Shown here: one piece after another, positions 6,209 through 12,928 of the stretch
How the letters are laid out: every line of letters begins with the position of its first letter
How positions within the stretch are numbered: the first letter of the stretch is position 1
DNA from: Lachnospiraceae bacterium
GTDB taxonomy: Bacteria > Bacillota > Clostridia > Lachnospirales > Lachnospiraceae
Length of the DNA stretch: 13,240 nt
Assembly: GCA_003542935.1 (NCBI GenBank)
Contig: DPJQ01000070.1
Location: forward strand, 1-13,240
Direction of reading: 5' to 3'
Notes under the pieces: model-generated
The model's input: only the letters and a program-made list of their open reading frames with translations
Database searches by the model: none
Told to the model about the DNA's origin: nothing
Program-made: the position numbers and the translations under genes

Positions 6209-7276
6209 TTAATACGATTTCAATTCTTTCCACAGCCTGCTGTAAGTCCGTTCCATATCTTCGCCGAGATATTTATATACCTCGCATTTGTCCAGCACAT
6301 CATCGTCGGGAAAGATCGTGTAGTCTGCCTTCGTTTCCTCGTCCAGGCCCTCATAAACGGCTTTGTTGGGAGTGGCGTAGTAAATGTAGTCAAAATTCAT
6401 CCGGCCGATATCCTCACGGTTCAGAAAATCAATGAATTTTTCCGCGGCTTCCTTGTGGCGGGCCGTTTTGGGGATCAGCCAGCAGTCCAGCCAGATATTG
6501 GAGCCTTCCTTCGGCACACAGTAATCCAGGTCTTCATTGGATTCCATGGCCGCTGTGGCATCGCCGGAGTAGATCACCGCCATGGCGGCATCGCCGGAGA
6601 TCATGGCGTCCCGGGACTCGTCCACCAGATAGGCCATGACCAGCTCCTTCTGGTCAAAGAGCATCTGCTGAGCCTCCCGGATTTCATCCAGGTCGGTGGT
6701 ATTCAGAGAATAGCCTTTGAGTTTCAAGGGCACGGCAAAAGCGTCCCGGATGCTGTTTTCCATGATCAGCGTATCCCGGTAGGCGGGATCCCACAGGGTT
6801 TCCCAGCTTTCCGGTGTCTTATCCACCATCGTTGTATTATAGAGGATGCCCAGGGTGCCCCAGAAATAGGGGACGGCCCGGCTGTTGTCCGGGTCAAATG
6901 CGCGGCAGAATTCCAGGTAATCCGGGTCAAGGTTTTCATAATATTCCATGGACGCGGTGTCGATGGCCTGTGTCTCCCCGGCCTGGATCATTTTCTCCAC
7001 CATATACTCGGAGGTGCAGATCAGGTCGTAATCGATGGCTCCGGACTGGTATTTGGTGTACATGTCCTCCGGCGTCACGTATTCCTCATACTTGACGGTG
7101 ATGCCGGTTTCCTTCTCAAAAAGTTCCAGCACGCGGGTGTCAATGTAGTCCCCGTAATTGAAGACCACCAGCGCGTTATCCTCGCTTTCGGCCGGGGTCT
7201 TTTCTTTGCCGCAGCCCGTCAGGGCCAGCAGGGTACAGGCCGCCAGACAGGTGATTACGGTATAGACATGTTTCAT
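6209..7276 (-). CDS. potD: PotD-like spermidine/putrescine-binding lipoprotein
   Basis: Extracellular polyamine-binding component of a PotABCD-type ABC importer, predicted to be lipid-anchored to the outer face of the membrane. It has 355 aa, usual for the family. The first ~22 residues are a lipoprotein signal with a lipobox ending in LTGC. PotD hallmarks follow: VVFNYGDYID near the mature start, AVPYFWGTLGILYN, ESWETLWDPAYRD, VIYSGDATAAM, PKEGSNIWLDCWLIPKTA and YATPNKAVYEGL. The start is ATG 7276, which gives a clean signal peptide and has AAGGAG nine bases upstream; an upstream in-frame ATG at 7360 would add 28 unlikely residues. It is the last gene of a tightly packed minus-strand group, 25 nt behind its neighbour. 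No potA, potB or potC gene is in the window, so it must rely on a transporter encoded elsewhere or have another ligand. The gene symbol is by family resemblance. Confidence 0.85.
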   Translation of the reverse strand: MKHVYTVITCLAACTLLALTGCGKEKTPAESEDNALVVFNYGDYIDTRVLELFEKETGITVKYEEYVTPEDMYTKYQSGAIDYDLICTSEYMVEKMIQAGETQAIDTASMEYYENLDPDYLEFCRAFDPDNSRAVPYFWGTLGILYNTTMVDKTPESWETLWDPAYRDTLIMENSIRDAFAVPLKLKGYSLNTTDLDEIREAQQMLFDQKELVMAYLVDESRDAMISGDAAMAVIYSGDATAAMESNEDLDYCVPKEGSNIWLDCWLIPKTARHKEAAEKFIDFLNREDIGRMNFDYIYYATPNKAVYEGLDEETKADYTIFPDDDVLDKCEVYKYLGEDMERTYSRLWKELKSY

Positions 7277-7301
7277 GTTTTTGTGCTCCTTGATCTTTGA
7301 G

Positions 7302-7616
7302 TCAGTCCGCGTCTTCATCCAGGGTTTCCAGCAAAAAGCTGACCGGCCGGAAACCGTCATTGCAGGAAATCATGGCGGATTTTTTGTTCTTCATCCAGCC
7401 GTCATAAAAATTTTCCCCGCCATGGGAGAGCGTCATCACAAAAGCGGATATACTGTCCCATGCGCTGTCGCAGAAGCCGTCCGGCTTCTGCCAGCCGTTG
7501 GCGGTAAAGACCTGTCCCTCCCGCATGTCACAGGCATGGGTGATCGGGTTTTCATATTTTTCCATTAAATCGGTATAACGCGCCGTTTTCATAACGGTGA
7601 TCTTCACTTTTTTCAT
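7302..7616 (-). CDS. TIGR04076-like small protein of unknown function
   Basis: Predicted cytoplasmic protein of 104 aa. It begins MKKVKITVMKT and contains CDMREGQVFTANG, KPDGFCDSAWDSI and a closing CNDGFRPVSFLLE. This pattern (MKVKITV, EGQ-x-F, P-x-GFC-x-x-AW, C-x-DG-x-RPV) fits the TIGR04076 family, whose function is not known to me. Four cysteines (or three plus a partner) could bind a metal, but this is a guess. Its ATG shares bases with the TGA of the upstream gene (ATGA at 7616-7613) and has AAAGGA upstream, so it is probably translationally coupled. It is followed after 25 nt by the PotD-like gene. Confidence 0.8.
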   Translation of the reverse strand: MKKVKITVMKTARYTDLMEKYENPITHACDMREGQVFTANGWQKPDGFCDSAWDSISAFVMTLSHGGENFYDGWMKNKKSAMISCNDGFRPVSFLLETLDEDAD

Positions 7617-8140
7617 TTTCTGTTCCTTTCACAAAGATCCAGCCGTAATTCATAAAATTGCTTTACCCAGGCAGGATAGCTCTGGTAATCTTCTGCGTCC
7701 GCTATTTTCCGGAGCGTCCGCTTTCCGACCCTGCGGTCTAATATGGCAAAAATCCGAAGGAGGTAATTATCGCTGTACAGAGCCTCCTCGATGGGCGTGT
7801 TCAGAAAAGCGGTTGCGGCCGACAAAAAGTCCATATCGCAGTAGGTGGCGTTTTCGTCCCATTTTTTCTTCAGTTCCGGATCGTTGTCATCCCAGACGCC
7901 GGTTTCTTTCCAGACGGTATCCAGATCCCATTCCTGGCGGTACATTTCGATCCAGGAAAAGCAGACCAGTTCCCGGGCGTCCAGCCGTATGGCCGCCCGG
8001 CCGTAGGAGTCGTGAACCTTGTGATAGCGGGTCAGGAAGTAAGAGAGGCGGTTTTTCAGCGGGTCGCATAGTAAACCGGTCAATTGTTTGTTTAGTGCGG
8101 ACCACGATTTGTAGTGGTTTGATTCATAGGGATTCATCAT
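7613..8140 (-). CDS. SF0329-like conserved protein of unknown function
   Basis: Predicted soluble protein of 175 aa with no signal peptide or membrane helix. It carries KSWSALNKQLTGLLCDPLKN near the start, then TRYHKVHDSYGRAAIRLDARE, and a C-terminal LRKI segment following RRVGKRT. The pattern of W-x-L-x-K-x-L, then C-x-x-LK-x-R, then HD-x-x-GRA resembles proteins annotated as the SF0329 family; I recall this from general knowledge and cannot check it. No catalytic function can be assigned. The start ATG 8140 overlaps the TGA of the GNAT gene (ATGA), with GGAGA upstream. A second ATG follows immediately and could be used instead. Its own stop overlaps the next start in the same way. Confidence 0.78.
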   Translation of the reverse strand: MMNPYESNHYKSWSALNKQLTGLLCDPLKNRLSYFLTRYHKVHDSYGRAAIRLDARELVCFSWIEMYRQEWDLDTVWKETGVWDDNDPELKKKWDENATYCDMDFLSAATAFLNTPIEEALYSDNYLLRIFAILDRRVGKRTLRKIADAEDYQSYPAWVKQFYELRLDLCERNRK

Positions 8141-8664
8141 GTATGTTCTCCGATAATTTTTTCCATCCAGATCATATCATACCAGCGACCGAATTTATAG
8201 CCGCATTTATGGAATTTTCCGGCAACAGAAAAGCCGAGATGCGCGTGGAATTCCGCGCTGTTTTTAGTGAGATACGGATCATCGGTCTCCGGATATCCGA
8301 TGCAGGCATAGAGGTTCAGGATTCCCATCCGGCGTAACCTGTCTTCAAGGGCTTCGTACAGGGCTCTGCCCAGACCGCGTTTCCGCGCCGTATGATCAAG
8401 ATATATGGTCAGCTCACAGGATCGGCCATAAGCGGCCCGGCCCACAAAGGTCCCCGCATATGCGTAGCCCTGAATGGTTCCGCCCTGTTCCACAACAAGA
8501 TAGGGGTATCGTTTCATCGTATTGGCCATGCGGGCCCGGAATTCTGAGAGGGCAGGGATATCGTATTCGAAGCTGATCGCTGTATGGGTGACATAGTAGG
8601 CATAAATCTCTAAAATGCGTTCCGCGTCTTCGGGCCTTGAGTCCCTGACTGTGACTGTGCTCAT
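8137..8664 (-). CDS. GNAT N-acetyltransferase, phosphinothricin/methionine sulfoximine acetyltransferase-like
   Basis: Predicted cytoplasmic acetyl-CoA-dependent acyltransferase of 175 aa, full length for the Pat/Bar/MnaT group. Diagnostic parts are the substrate-loop motif TAISFEYD (residues 28-35), YPYLVVEQGG (53-62), GYAYAGTFVGRAAY (66-79), the beta strand SCELTIYLD (82-90), the acetyl-CoA loop R-K-R-G-L-G-R (94-100) and AHLGFSVAGKFHKCGYKFGR near the end. Homologues acetylate phosphinothricin, methionine sulfoximine or similar amino acid analogues; the true substrate here is unknown. AAGGAG lies 12 nt before ATG 8664. It follows the FakA-like gene by 44 nt and overlaps the next gene by ATGA, so it is likely part of one operon. 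Confidence 0.87.
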   Translation of the reverse strand: MSTVTVRDSRPEDAERILEIYAYYVTHTAISFEYDIPALSEFRARMANTMKRYPYLVVEQGGTIQGYAYAGTFVGRAAYGRSCELTIYLDHTARKRGLGRALYEALEDRLRRMGILNLYACIGYPETDDPYLTKNSAEFHAHLGFSVAGKFHKCGYKFGRWYDMIWMEKIIGEHT

Positions 8665-8708
8665 GAATAGTAAGATCTCCTTTTGGCGGGGTGAGAGCGG
8701 CAGGTTAC

Positions 8709-8960
8709 TTATCCTTTTAATCCTCTGGCCTGCCTGTCCATATCTTCGATGACAATATCATAGATCTCTCCAAGGGATGCGCAGTATTCCAGGACTTTCC
8801 ATGGCTCATTGGTGTGAAAGTGAATTTTGATCAATTCCTCATCGCCAACGGCCAGGAGGCAGTCACCCTGAAAATTTTCGCAAAAATAGGCGCTGACCGC
8901 ATCCTCATCAAGATTTTCTCCCTCGATTAACAGCTGTGTATCGTATTTAAATTCCAACAT
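8709..8960 (-). CDS. Stand-alone FakA/DAK-like domain protein (83 aa)
   Basis: Small predicted cytoplasmic protein. Its sequence follows the segment near the C-terminus of fatty acid kinase FakA and DhaL/DegV-associated proteins: YDTQLLIEGENLDEDAV, then LLAVGDEELIKIHFHTNEPW and KVLEYCASLGEI with a closing IEDM. In FakA this region (DAK1_2) follows the kinase domain; here it stands alone with no kinase domain. Short proteins of this type are often annotated as kinase to dihydroxyacetone kinase. AGGAGG lies seven bases before ATG 8960, so the short form is probably a real, complete gene and not a fragment. A likely -10 box (TATACA) lies just upstream with no good -35. Its start overlaps a broken GNAT gene in another frame. 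Confidence 0.8.
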   Translation of the reverse strand: MLEFKYDTQLLIEGENLDEDAVSAYFCENFQGDCLLAVGDEELIKIHFHTNEPWKVLEYCASLGEIYDIVIEDMDRQARGLKG

Positions 8961-9100
8961 TCCTTTTCCTCCTGTTTTGTATACTGCGACTGTTCCTGAA
9001 AATAATCCGGTCTGGCCTGTCGGTGAATCTGAAACAGGGAATCCTCCAGCGGCTTTACCTTTTCATAGTCTGCCGGGACGGCGTTTCTTATTGTGACCAT
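8927..9100 (-). pseudogene. Truncated GNAT acetyltransferase (N-terminal 40-45 residues only)
   Basis: ATG 9100 has GGAG eight bases upstream and opens a 57-codon frame. It begins MVTIRNAVPADYEKVKPLED and continues LFQIHRQARPDYFQ, the classic first strand and helix of GNAT proteins (IR-x-A-x-x-x-D, then LH-x-x-x-RPD-x-F). Resemblance stops after YTKQE, and the frame then runs in the wrong phase through the FakA-like gene to a stop at 8927. The acetyl-CoA binding core is absent. A deletion has probably joined the 5' end of a GNAT gene to the region just ahead of the FakA-like gene. A peptide may still be made, but it cannot be a functional acetyltransferase. Confidence 0.72.
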
Positions 9101-9166
9101 AGCATTTTCTCCATAATTTTCTGGCTGACCCGTCTCCGACGGTTTTCATCTGCCGGGGGTCTCAGT

Positions 9167-9181
9167 GACCGGTATCCGGTC
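9167..9181. other. Perfect 6+3+6 palindrome upstream of the broken GNAT gene
   Basis: GACCGG, TAT, CCGGTC form a perfect inverted repeat in the 111-bp gap between the prolyl-tRNA deacylase stop and the broken GNAT gene. No U-run follows on either strand, so it is not a terminator. It could be a protein-binding site or a small RNA hairpin. The rest of the gap shows nothing else convincing. Confidence 0.3.
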
Positions 9182-9211
9182 TGTATTCTCCGGTGCAGGG
9201 TTCTTCAAATA

Positions 9212-9760
9212 TTACAGATGTACTACCGTATATTCATGGTGAATCGCGGGTAAAAATTTATGCAGCAGATCGTCACATTTCATACGGAGGCTGGAAGTAT
9301 TGATGCAGGGATGGCATCCGAAGTATTCCTCCCGGATCACATCCTCGTCCACCAGGAGCGTCACCTGGTTGTCATGGTCGTTCATCAGGCCCATCACGCT
9401 GACGGATCCCGGTGTGATCCCGAGATACCTCACCATGAATTCTTCCGGCGCAAAGGAGAGCCGGGGGCTGCCGATCTGGCGGGAAATATCCTTCGTCTTG
9501 AATTTTTTGTCCGCCAGTATCATCAGCATATAAAACCTGGTTTTCTGCGCATTGCACAGAAACAGGTTTTTGCAGATGGCGGCGGGCTGCAGGATACGGT
9601 CAATGGCCTCGCAGGCTTCCATGGTAAAGACGGCCTCGTGATCCACCCGGTCATAGACGATCTGCAGAGAATCTAAAAGGTCATAAACCGCCAGTTCCGT
9701 CTCTATCCGGCCGTCAGGATCGACGGGACGGCCGCGGTGTAAAGTCAATTCGTTTTCCAT
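9212..9760 (-). CDS. Prolyl-tRNA deacylase-like protein (ProX/PrdX, YbaK/EbsC fold)
   Basis: Predicted cytoplasmic trans-editing enzyme of 182 aa that hydrolyses mischarged aminoacyl-tRNAPro, typically alanyl-tRNAPro. It is related to the insertion (editing) domain of bacterial prolyl-tRNA synthetase. Features in order are AVYDLLDSLQIVYDRVDHE (25-42), CKNLFLCNAQKTRFYM with the conserved Lys64 (63-78), SFAPEEFMVRYLGITPGSV (102-120) and the family signature GCHPCINTSSLRM (148-160). PrdX proteins of clostridia share this last motif. The start is ATG 9760 with GGGAGA in the right place; an in-frame ATG four codons upstream overlaps that ribosome binding site. It lies 55 nt behind the cytidine deaminase-like gene on the same strand. 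Confidence 0.86.
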   Translation of the reverse strand: MENELTLHRGRPVDPDGRIETELAVYDLLDSLQIVYDRVDHEAVFTMEACEAIDRILQPAAICKNLFLCNAQKTRFYMLMILADKKFKTKDISRQIGSPRLSFAPEEFMVRYLGITPGSVSVMGLMNDHDNQVTLLVDEDVIREEYFGCHPCINTSSLRMKCDDLLHKFLPAIHHEYTVVHL

Positions 9761-9815
9761 AATTTCTCCCATAATCGGTTATTTGGCACAACAGTTCAAC
9801 TTGTTTGATCTGTTA

Positions 9816-10247
9816 CTATTTGGCGGCTTCCCTGTACCTTTCGGTTCCCCACCACTCGGGGATCAATTCTTCCAGCGTGACAATTTCCCGTTTTTCGTAA
9901 TCAGTCATGATCTCCATATCCTTATTTTTGAGAGAGAGCTGCATAAAAAATTCCCTGCAGGCGCCGCAGGGCATGCCGCTCCCTGCTCCATGGGGAGGGG
10001 TATCTCTAAACGCGATCATCCTTTTTACCACAGTCTGCCCGCTGTTTACATACATGTTGATAGCAGCGACTCTCTCAGCGCATAAATTGATGACGCCGCA
10101 GCATCCCTCTATACAAAAACCGGTGTAGATTTCCCCGCTTTCACTCTCTAAAGCGCACACCACATGATGCGCATAAATAAAAGGGGAGACATCTTCCGGA
10201 TGGTATTGTTCTTTCGCTTTCGTATATAACTGTTCCCAGATATCCAT
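9816..10247 (-). CDS. Cytidine deaminase family protein
   Basis: Predicted cytoplasmic zinc hydrolase of 143 aa, normal for tetrameric cytidine deaminases and blasticidin-S deaminase-like relatives. The zinc site is complete: Cys56-Ala-Glu58 (NLCAER), with Glu58 as proton shuttle, and Pro93-Cys94-x-x-Cys97 (MPCGACRE). The usual substrate-loop sequence GCNVENA of housekeeping cytidine deaminase is replaced by GFCIEGCCG, so substrate preference may differ from plain cytidine. GGAGG lies eight bases before ATG 10247. It is followed after 55 nt by the prolyl-tRNA deacylase-like gene and preceded by the DUF3784-like gene at 68 nt. Confidence 0.87.
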   Translation of the reverse strand: MDIWEQLYTKAKEQYHPEDVSPFIYAHHVVCALESESGEIYTGFCIEGCCGVINLCAERVAAINMYVNSGQTVVKRMIAFRDTPPHGAGSGMPCGACREFFMQLSLKNKDMEIMTDYEKREIVTLEELIPEWWGTERYREAAK

Positions 10248-10315
10248 AGTATTTACCTCCGTAATAGCTTGTTCATGGCCGGAACATCAGCAGCCGCTGC
10301 TTCGGTGATATAGTG

Positions 10316-10651
10316 TTAGTTACAGTTCTTATTTCTTTTTTCGATTATTATGGAGGAGCCGACCGCATAAACGATCATAATAGCCGCGATGGCCATCACA
10401 ATATAAAAAATCCATTTTGTATAAAACAGAGCAAGAACGGCAGTTAACAAAAAAAGTATTCCCATTAACAAAAATACAACAGCCGACTGTCGATAATACG
10501 GCCGTTTGTTCATCTGGATGCGTTCCTGTTTTGTGGCATAAAGATAGGCATTATTAAATAAGTATCCTTTTTCCATAAAAGAGCGGATGCTTATGATAAA
10601 TGATCCTATGGAAAATACAAAACAGATAATTGCAGCTATGATTTCTGCCAT
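10316..10651 (-). CDS. Small three-helix membrane protein, DUF3784-like
   Basis: Predicted integral membrane protein of 111 aa with three hydrophobic helices: residues ~3-23, ~54-77 and ~80-101. Between the first two is a polar loop, KGYLFNNAYLYATKQERIQMNKRPYYRQ, shown here in part: KGYLFNNAYLYATKQERIQ. Helix, polar loop with a K-x-E-R-x-x-x-x-K pattern, then two helices fits DUF3784, a family of unknown function common in Firmicutes. GAGG lies upstream of ATG 10651 and a promoter is visible at 10682-10710. The last residues are Lys/Asn-rich, placing the tail in the cytoplasm by the positive-inside rule. Confidence 0.75.
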   Translation of the reverse strand: MAEIIAAIICFVFSIGSFIISIRSFMEKGYLFNNAYLYATKQERIQMNKRPYYRQSAVVFLLMGILFLLTAVLALFYTKWIFYIVMAIAAIMIVYAVGSSIIIEKRNKNCN

Positions 10652-10681
10652 AAATACCGCCTCTATAAATTTGATTTTGCG

Positions 10682-10710
10682 TTTATCCCGAAGATGATAT
10701 GAGTTTACAA
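10682..10710 (-). promoter_or_regulatory. Candidate promoter of the small membrane protein gene
   Basis: On the minus strand TTGTAA (10710-10705), a 17-nt spacer and GATAAA (10687-10682) form a fair SigA-type promoter. The start point would be near 10675, about 25 nt before ATG 10651. It lies in the 127-bp gap after the PEBP gene, which otherwise holds no gene and no convincing terminator, though a run of seven T follows a weak 3-bp stem. Confidence 0.5.
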
Positions 10711-10778
10711 AAAAATACCACGGCTAATCCGAAACAGGAAGTGCCCGAGGAAGCTCGATTTCAATTTTATGATGGATA

Positions 10779-11246
10779 TTACTCAAACCGGCCCAGGATA
10801 CTGCCCGTCTGAAGGATATGACTTCCTGCTTTTCTCAAAAAGTCTTTCTTCCTGGAATTCGGGCTCAGATCAACAGCGTCGTCAAGGGCATAAACGGTGA
10901 AGCGGTAGAGATGCGTTTTCCCCCTCGGCGGTTTGGGCCCCGCGTAGCGGTGCAGGCCATAGGCAATCCCCTGGCACGCATTTCCCAGTCCGGCCACATG
11001 TTTACCTGCTTTTATGCCCTTTGGTATCTTATCCATGGCAGGAATATTCCAGATGACCCAATGCGTAAAGTTTTTGACAGGATGGGTCAGGTCTTCAAGG
11101 GTTACGGCCAGTGTTTTGGCCCCTGGCGACAGATTTTTGAGCACAAATTCCGGCGACAGATCCTGTCCGCGCCCTGTGTTTTCGACAGGGATTCTGTCTT
11201 TGTCTGCCATGCCGATATAGTCGATTTCCAGATTCACAGCCGCCAT
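10779..11246 (-). CDS. YbhB/YbcL-type phosphatidylethanolamine-binding protein (PEBP) family protein
   Basis: Predicted cytoplasmic protein of 155 aa, the standard length for bacterial PEBP/Raf kinase inhibitor-like proteins. Conserved pieces are GRGQDLSPEFVLKNL (residues 26-39), the DLTHPVKNFTHWVIWNIP core (52-69) that frames the ligand pocket, GIAYGLHRYAGPKPP with the conserved G-x-x-x-Y-x-GP-x-PP (93-107), and HLYRFTVYALD (112-122). The family binds small anionic ligands; the bacterial role is poorly defined. AGGAGG lies five bases before ATG 11246. It follows the AAA-ATPase gene by 40 nt. Confidence 0.9.
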   Translation of the reverse strand: MAAVNLEIDYIGMADKDRIPVENTGRGQDLSPEFVLKNLSPGAKTLAVTLEDLTHPVKNFTHWVIWNIPAMDKIPKGIKAGKHVAGLGNACQGIAYGLHRYAGPKPPRGKTHLYRFTVYALDDAVDLSPNSRKKDFLRKAGSHILQTGSILGRFE

Positions 11247-11286
11247 GTCTGCCTCCTGTAAGTTTGTATTAGTGCCAGTCTCTTGT

Positions 11287-12867
11287 TTACGGACGGTGCA
11301 ATCTCTCTATCACACAACGGTGGGATTTGTTTTTACTGTCCTTTTTGTAGCTCACACCGATGAGGAGTATCTCGCCGCTGTAGCCTTCCAGGGCCTGGGT
11401 GTATTGCCTGGTTTTGATCTGCTGTATGGCTGTGGCAGCGGATCTGTCATATTTCAGCTCAATGATAAGCGCGGGTTTTCCGACGGAAGAGGGAAGCGGT
11501 AAAAATACGATGTCCGCAAACCCGCGTCCTGTGGGCAGTTCCCGGATCATACGGTAGTCCTTCCGTGCACTGTAGTAGGCGAGGCTAATGGCACAGGCGA
11601 GAGAGTTTTCATCGTTGTAAGTCAGTACGGAGGCTACCTCCGTATGTGCGGAATCGAGCCCCTCGGCAACATTTTTTTCATTGCCTGAAAGGGTGTTTTC
11701 AAGCAGCTTTTCAGAAGCTTCAAGGACATGCATGATCTCTGTCCATCCCCCCACGCTCATCGCATTTTCAAATTCTTCAAGAATTTCTTTGTTCGGGATA
11801 AAGGCTGTTTTTGTTTCGGCATCATAGCCGAGATATCCCAGGTGGATGAGCAACGTCAGCACATCGTCTTTGGTTCGGAATGTCCGCATATCATTCTGGA
11901 AACTGCGGGTATTCACCCGAATATGTCCGCCGCCGAGCATCTGTACAATATCCGGGCGTAGTCCGTCAAAATCCATATCCATATAAATCTTCAGGGCTTC
12001 GTAAGTTTCGGTGGAAGTCCAGTAGTTTGAAAAATTGCGGCATTTCATCGCCGCGATAACGGATCTGGGATTGTACATATGCCGATAATTCCTGAACGTA
12101 TAACCGTCGTACCAATAGCTTGCTTTTGAAAAGTCCATGTCAAACCGCTCACACAGTTCCTTTACTTCATTTTCTGTGAAACCGGTATACTCCTCAAAAA
12201 TGTTCTGGTCTGTCATGGAATATTCCCAAAACATATTTAATGCAGAATGATGTCCGTATTTTTTTACAGGCAAAATACCTGTCATATAAGCAAGGGTAAT
12301 ATAGGGCTGATCTTTTAGAAGGAACCGCAGAAAATCGAGATATTGCTTTTGCAGCGGTTCGTCATTCTGCCTTTCCCGCACCACGCAGTCCCATTCATCG
12401 ATCAGAAAAATAAATTTTTTATTTGTCTTTGTGTAAATCCTTTTTAGGGAATCCACAAGTCCGATATTTTTTTGGGGCAGAAACTCTCCATATTCCTCCG
12501 TAAGTTCTTCGAGAACTTCCTGTTCCAGATAGTCTGTTATTCCCTGGTTTTTTGCACCGATCAGGAATTGCTGCATGTTGAGAAAAATCACATCGTATTT
12601 ATTCAGATGGGCCTCAAAGCTGTCCGTACGTTCGATCGCGCGTCCCTGGAACAACTCCCTTGAGTCACATCCGCGGCTGTAATAGGCGGCAAGCATTTTG
12701 AGGGCCATGGATTTTCCAAATCGTCGTGGCCTGCTGACACATACGAATTTTTCTTCGGTATTGATCAATTCATTAGTACATGCGGCCAGTCCGGTTTTGT
12801 CTACATAGATCCGGGAGCAGACAGATTCCCGAAAACCGTCATTTCCCGGATTCAGATAAATTCCCAT
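11287..12867 (-). CDS. AAA-ATPase-like protein with C-terminal PD-(D/E)XK nuclease domain
   Basis: Predicted cytoplasmic protein of 526 aa with the two-domain layout of the AAA-ATPase_like plus PDDEXK_9 group, which is abundant and often multicopy in gut Firmicutes and Bacteroidetes. The N-terminal part has YVDKTGL (21-27), the P-loop variant SRPRRFGKS (45-53) and a Walker-B-like strand KFIFLIDEWD (151-160). The C-terminal nuclease-like core is GRGFADIVFLP with Asp452, then LIIELKYD with Glu470 and Lys472, matching D-x(n)-E-x-K. The residues needed for metal and for ATP are present, so it looks intact. The biological role of the family is not established; defence or mobile-element links are only conjecture. 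AAGGGG lies upstream of ATG 12867. Confidence 0.88.
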   Translation of the reverse strand: MGIYLNPGNDGFRESVCSRIYVDKTGLAACTNELINTEEKFVCVSRPRRFGKSMALKMLAAYYSRGCDSRELFQGRAIERTDSFEAHLNKYDVIFLNMQQFLIGAKNQGITDYLEQEVLEELTEEYGEFLPQKNIGLVDSLKRIYTKTNKKFIFLIDEWDCVVRERQNDEPLQKQYLDFLRFLLKDQPYITLAYMTGILPVKKYGHHSALNMFWEYSMTDQNIFEEYTGFTENEVKELCERFDMDFSKASYWYDGYTFRNYRHMYNPRSVIAAMKCRNFSNYWTSTETYEALKIYMDMDFDGLRPDIVQMLGGGHIRVNTRSFQNDMRTFRTKDDVLTLLIHLGYLGYDAETKTAFIPNKEILEEFENAMSVGGWTEIMHVLEASEKLLENTLSGNEKNVAEGLDSAHTEVASVLTYNDENSLACAISLAYYSARKDYRMIRELPTGRGFADIVFLPLPSSVGKPALIIELKYDRSAATAIQQIKTRQYTQALEGYSGEILLIGVSYKKDSKNKSHRCVIERLHRP

Positions 12868-12928
12868 GACATTTTCCCCTTTCTTTTACCCGCTTAATCC
12901 AAAGCTGTCCGGTGAACTTCATATGAGA

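Noticed and set aside
6146..7300. 384-codon open frame on the plus strand opposite the PotD gene
   Set aside because: PotD motifs and a lipoprotein signal are clear on the minus strand; the plus-strand frame has no domain signature and no plausible start context.
9130..9146. Short hairpin CCGTC-TCC-GACGG followed by TTTT on the plus strand as a terminator
   Set aside because: Only a 5-bp stem and a short T-run, with no plus-strand gene upstream to terminate.
9023..9253. 76-codon plus-strand frame
   Set aside because: It is opposite the GNAT remnant and the end of the deacylase gene; the minus strand gives the recognisable GNAT sequence and this frame gives nothing.
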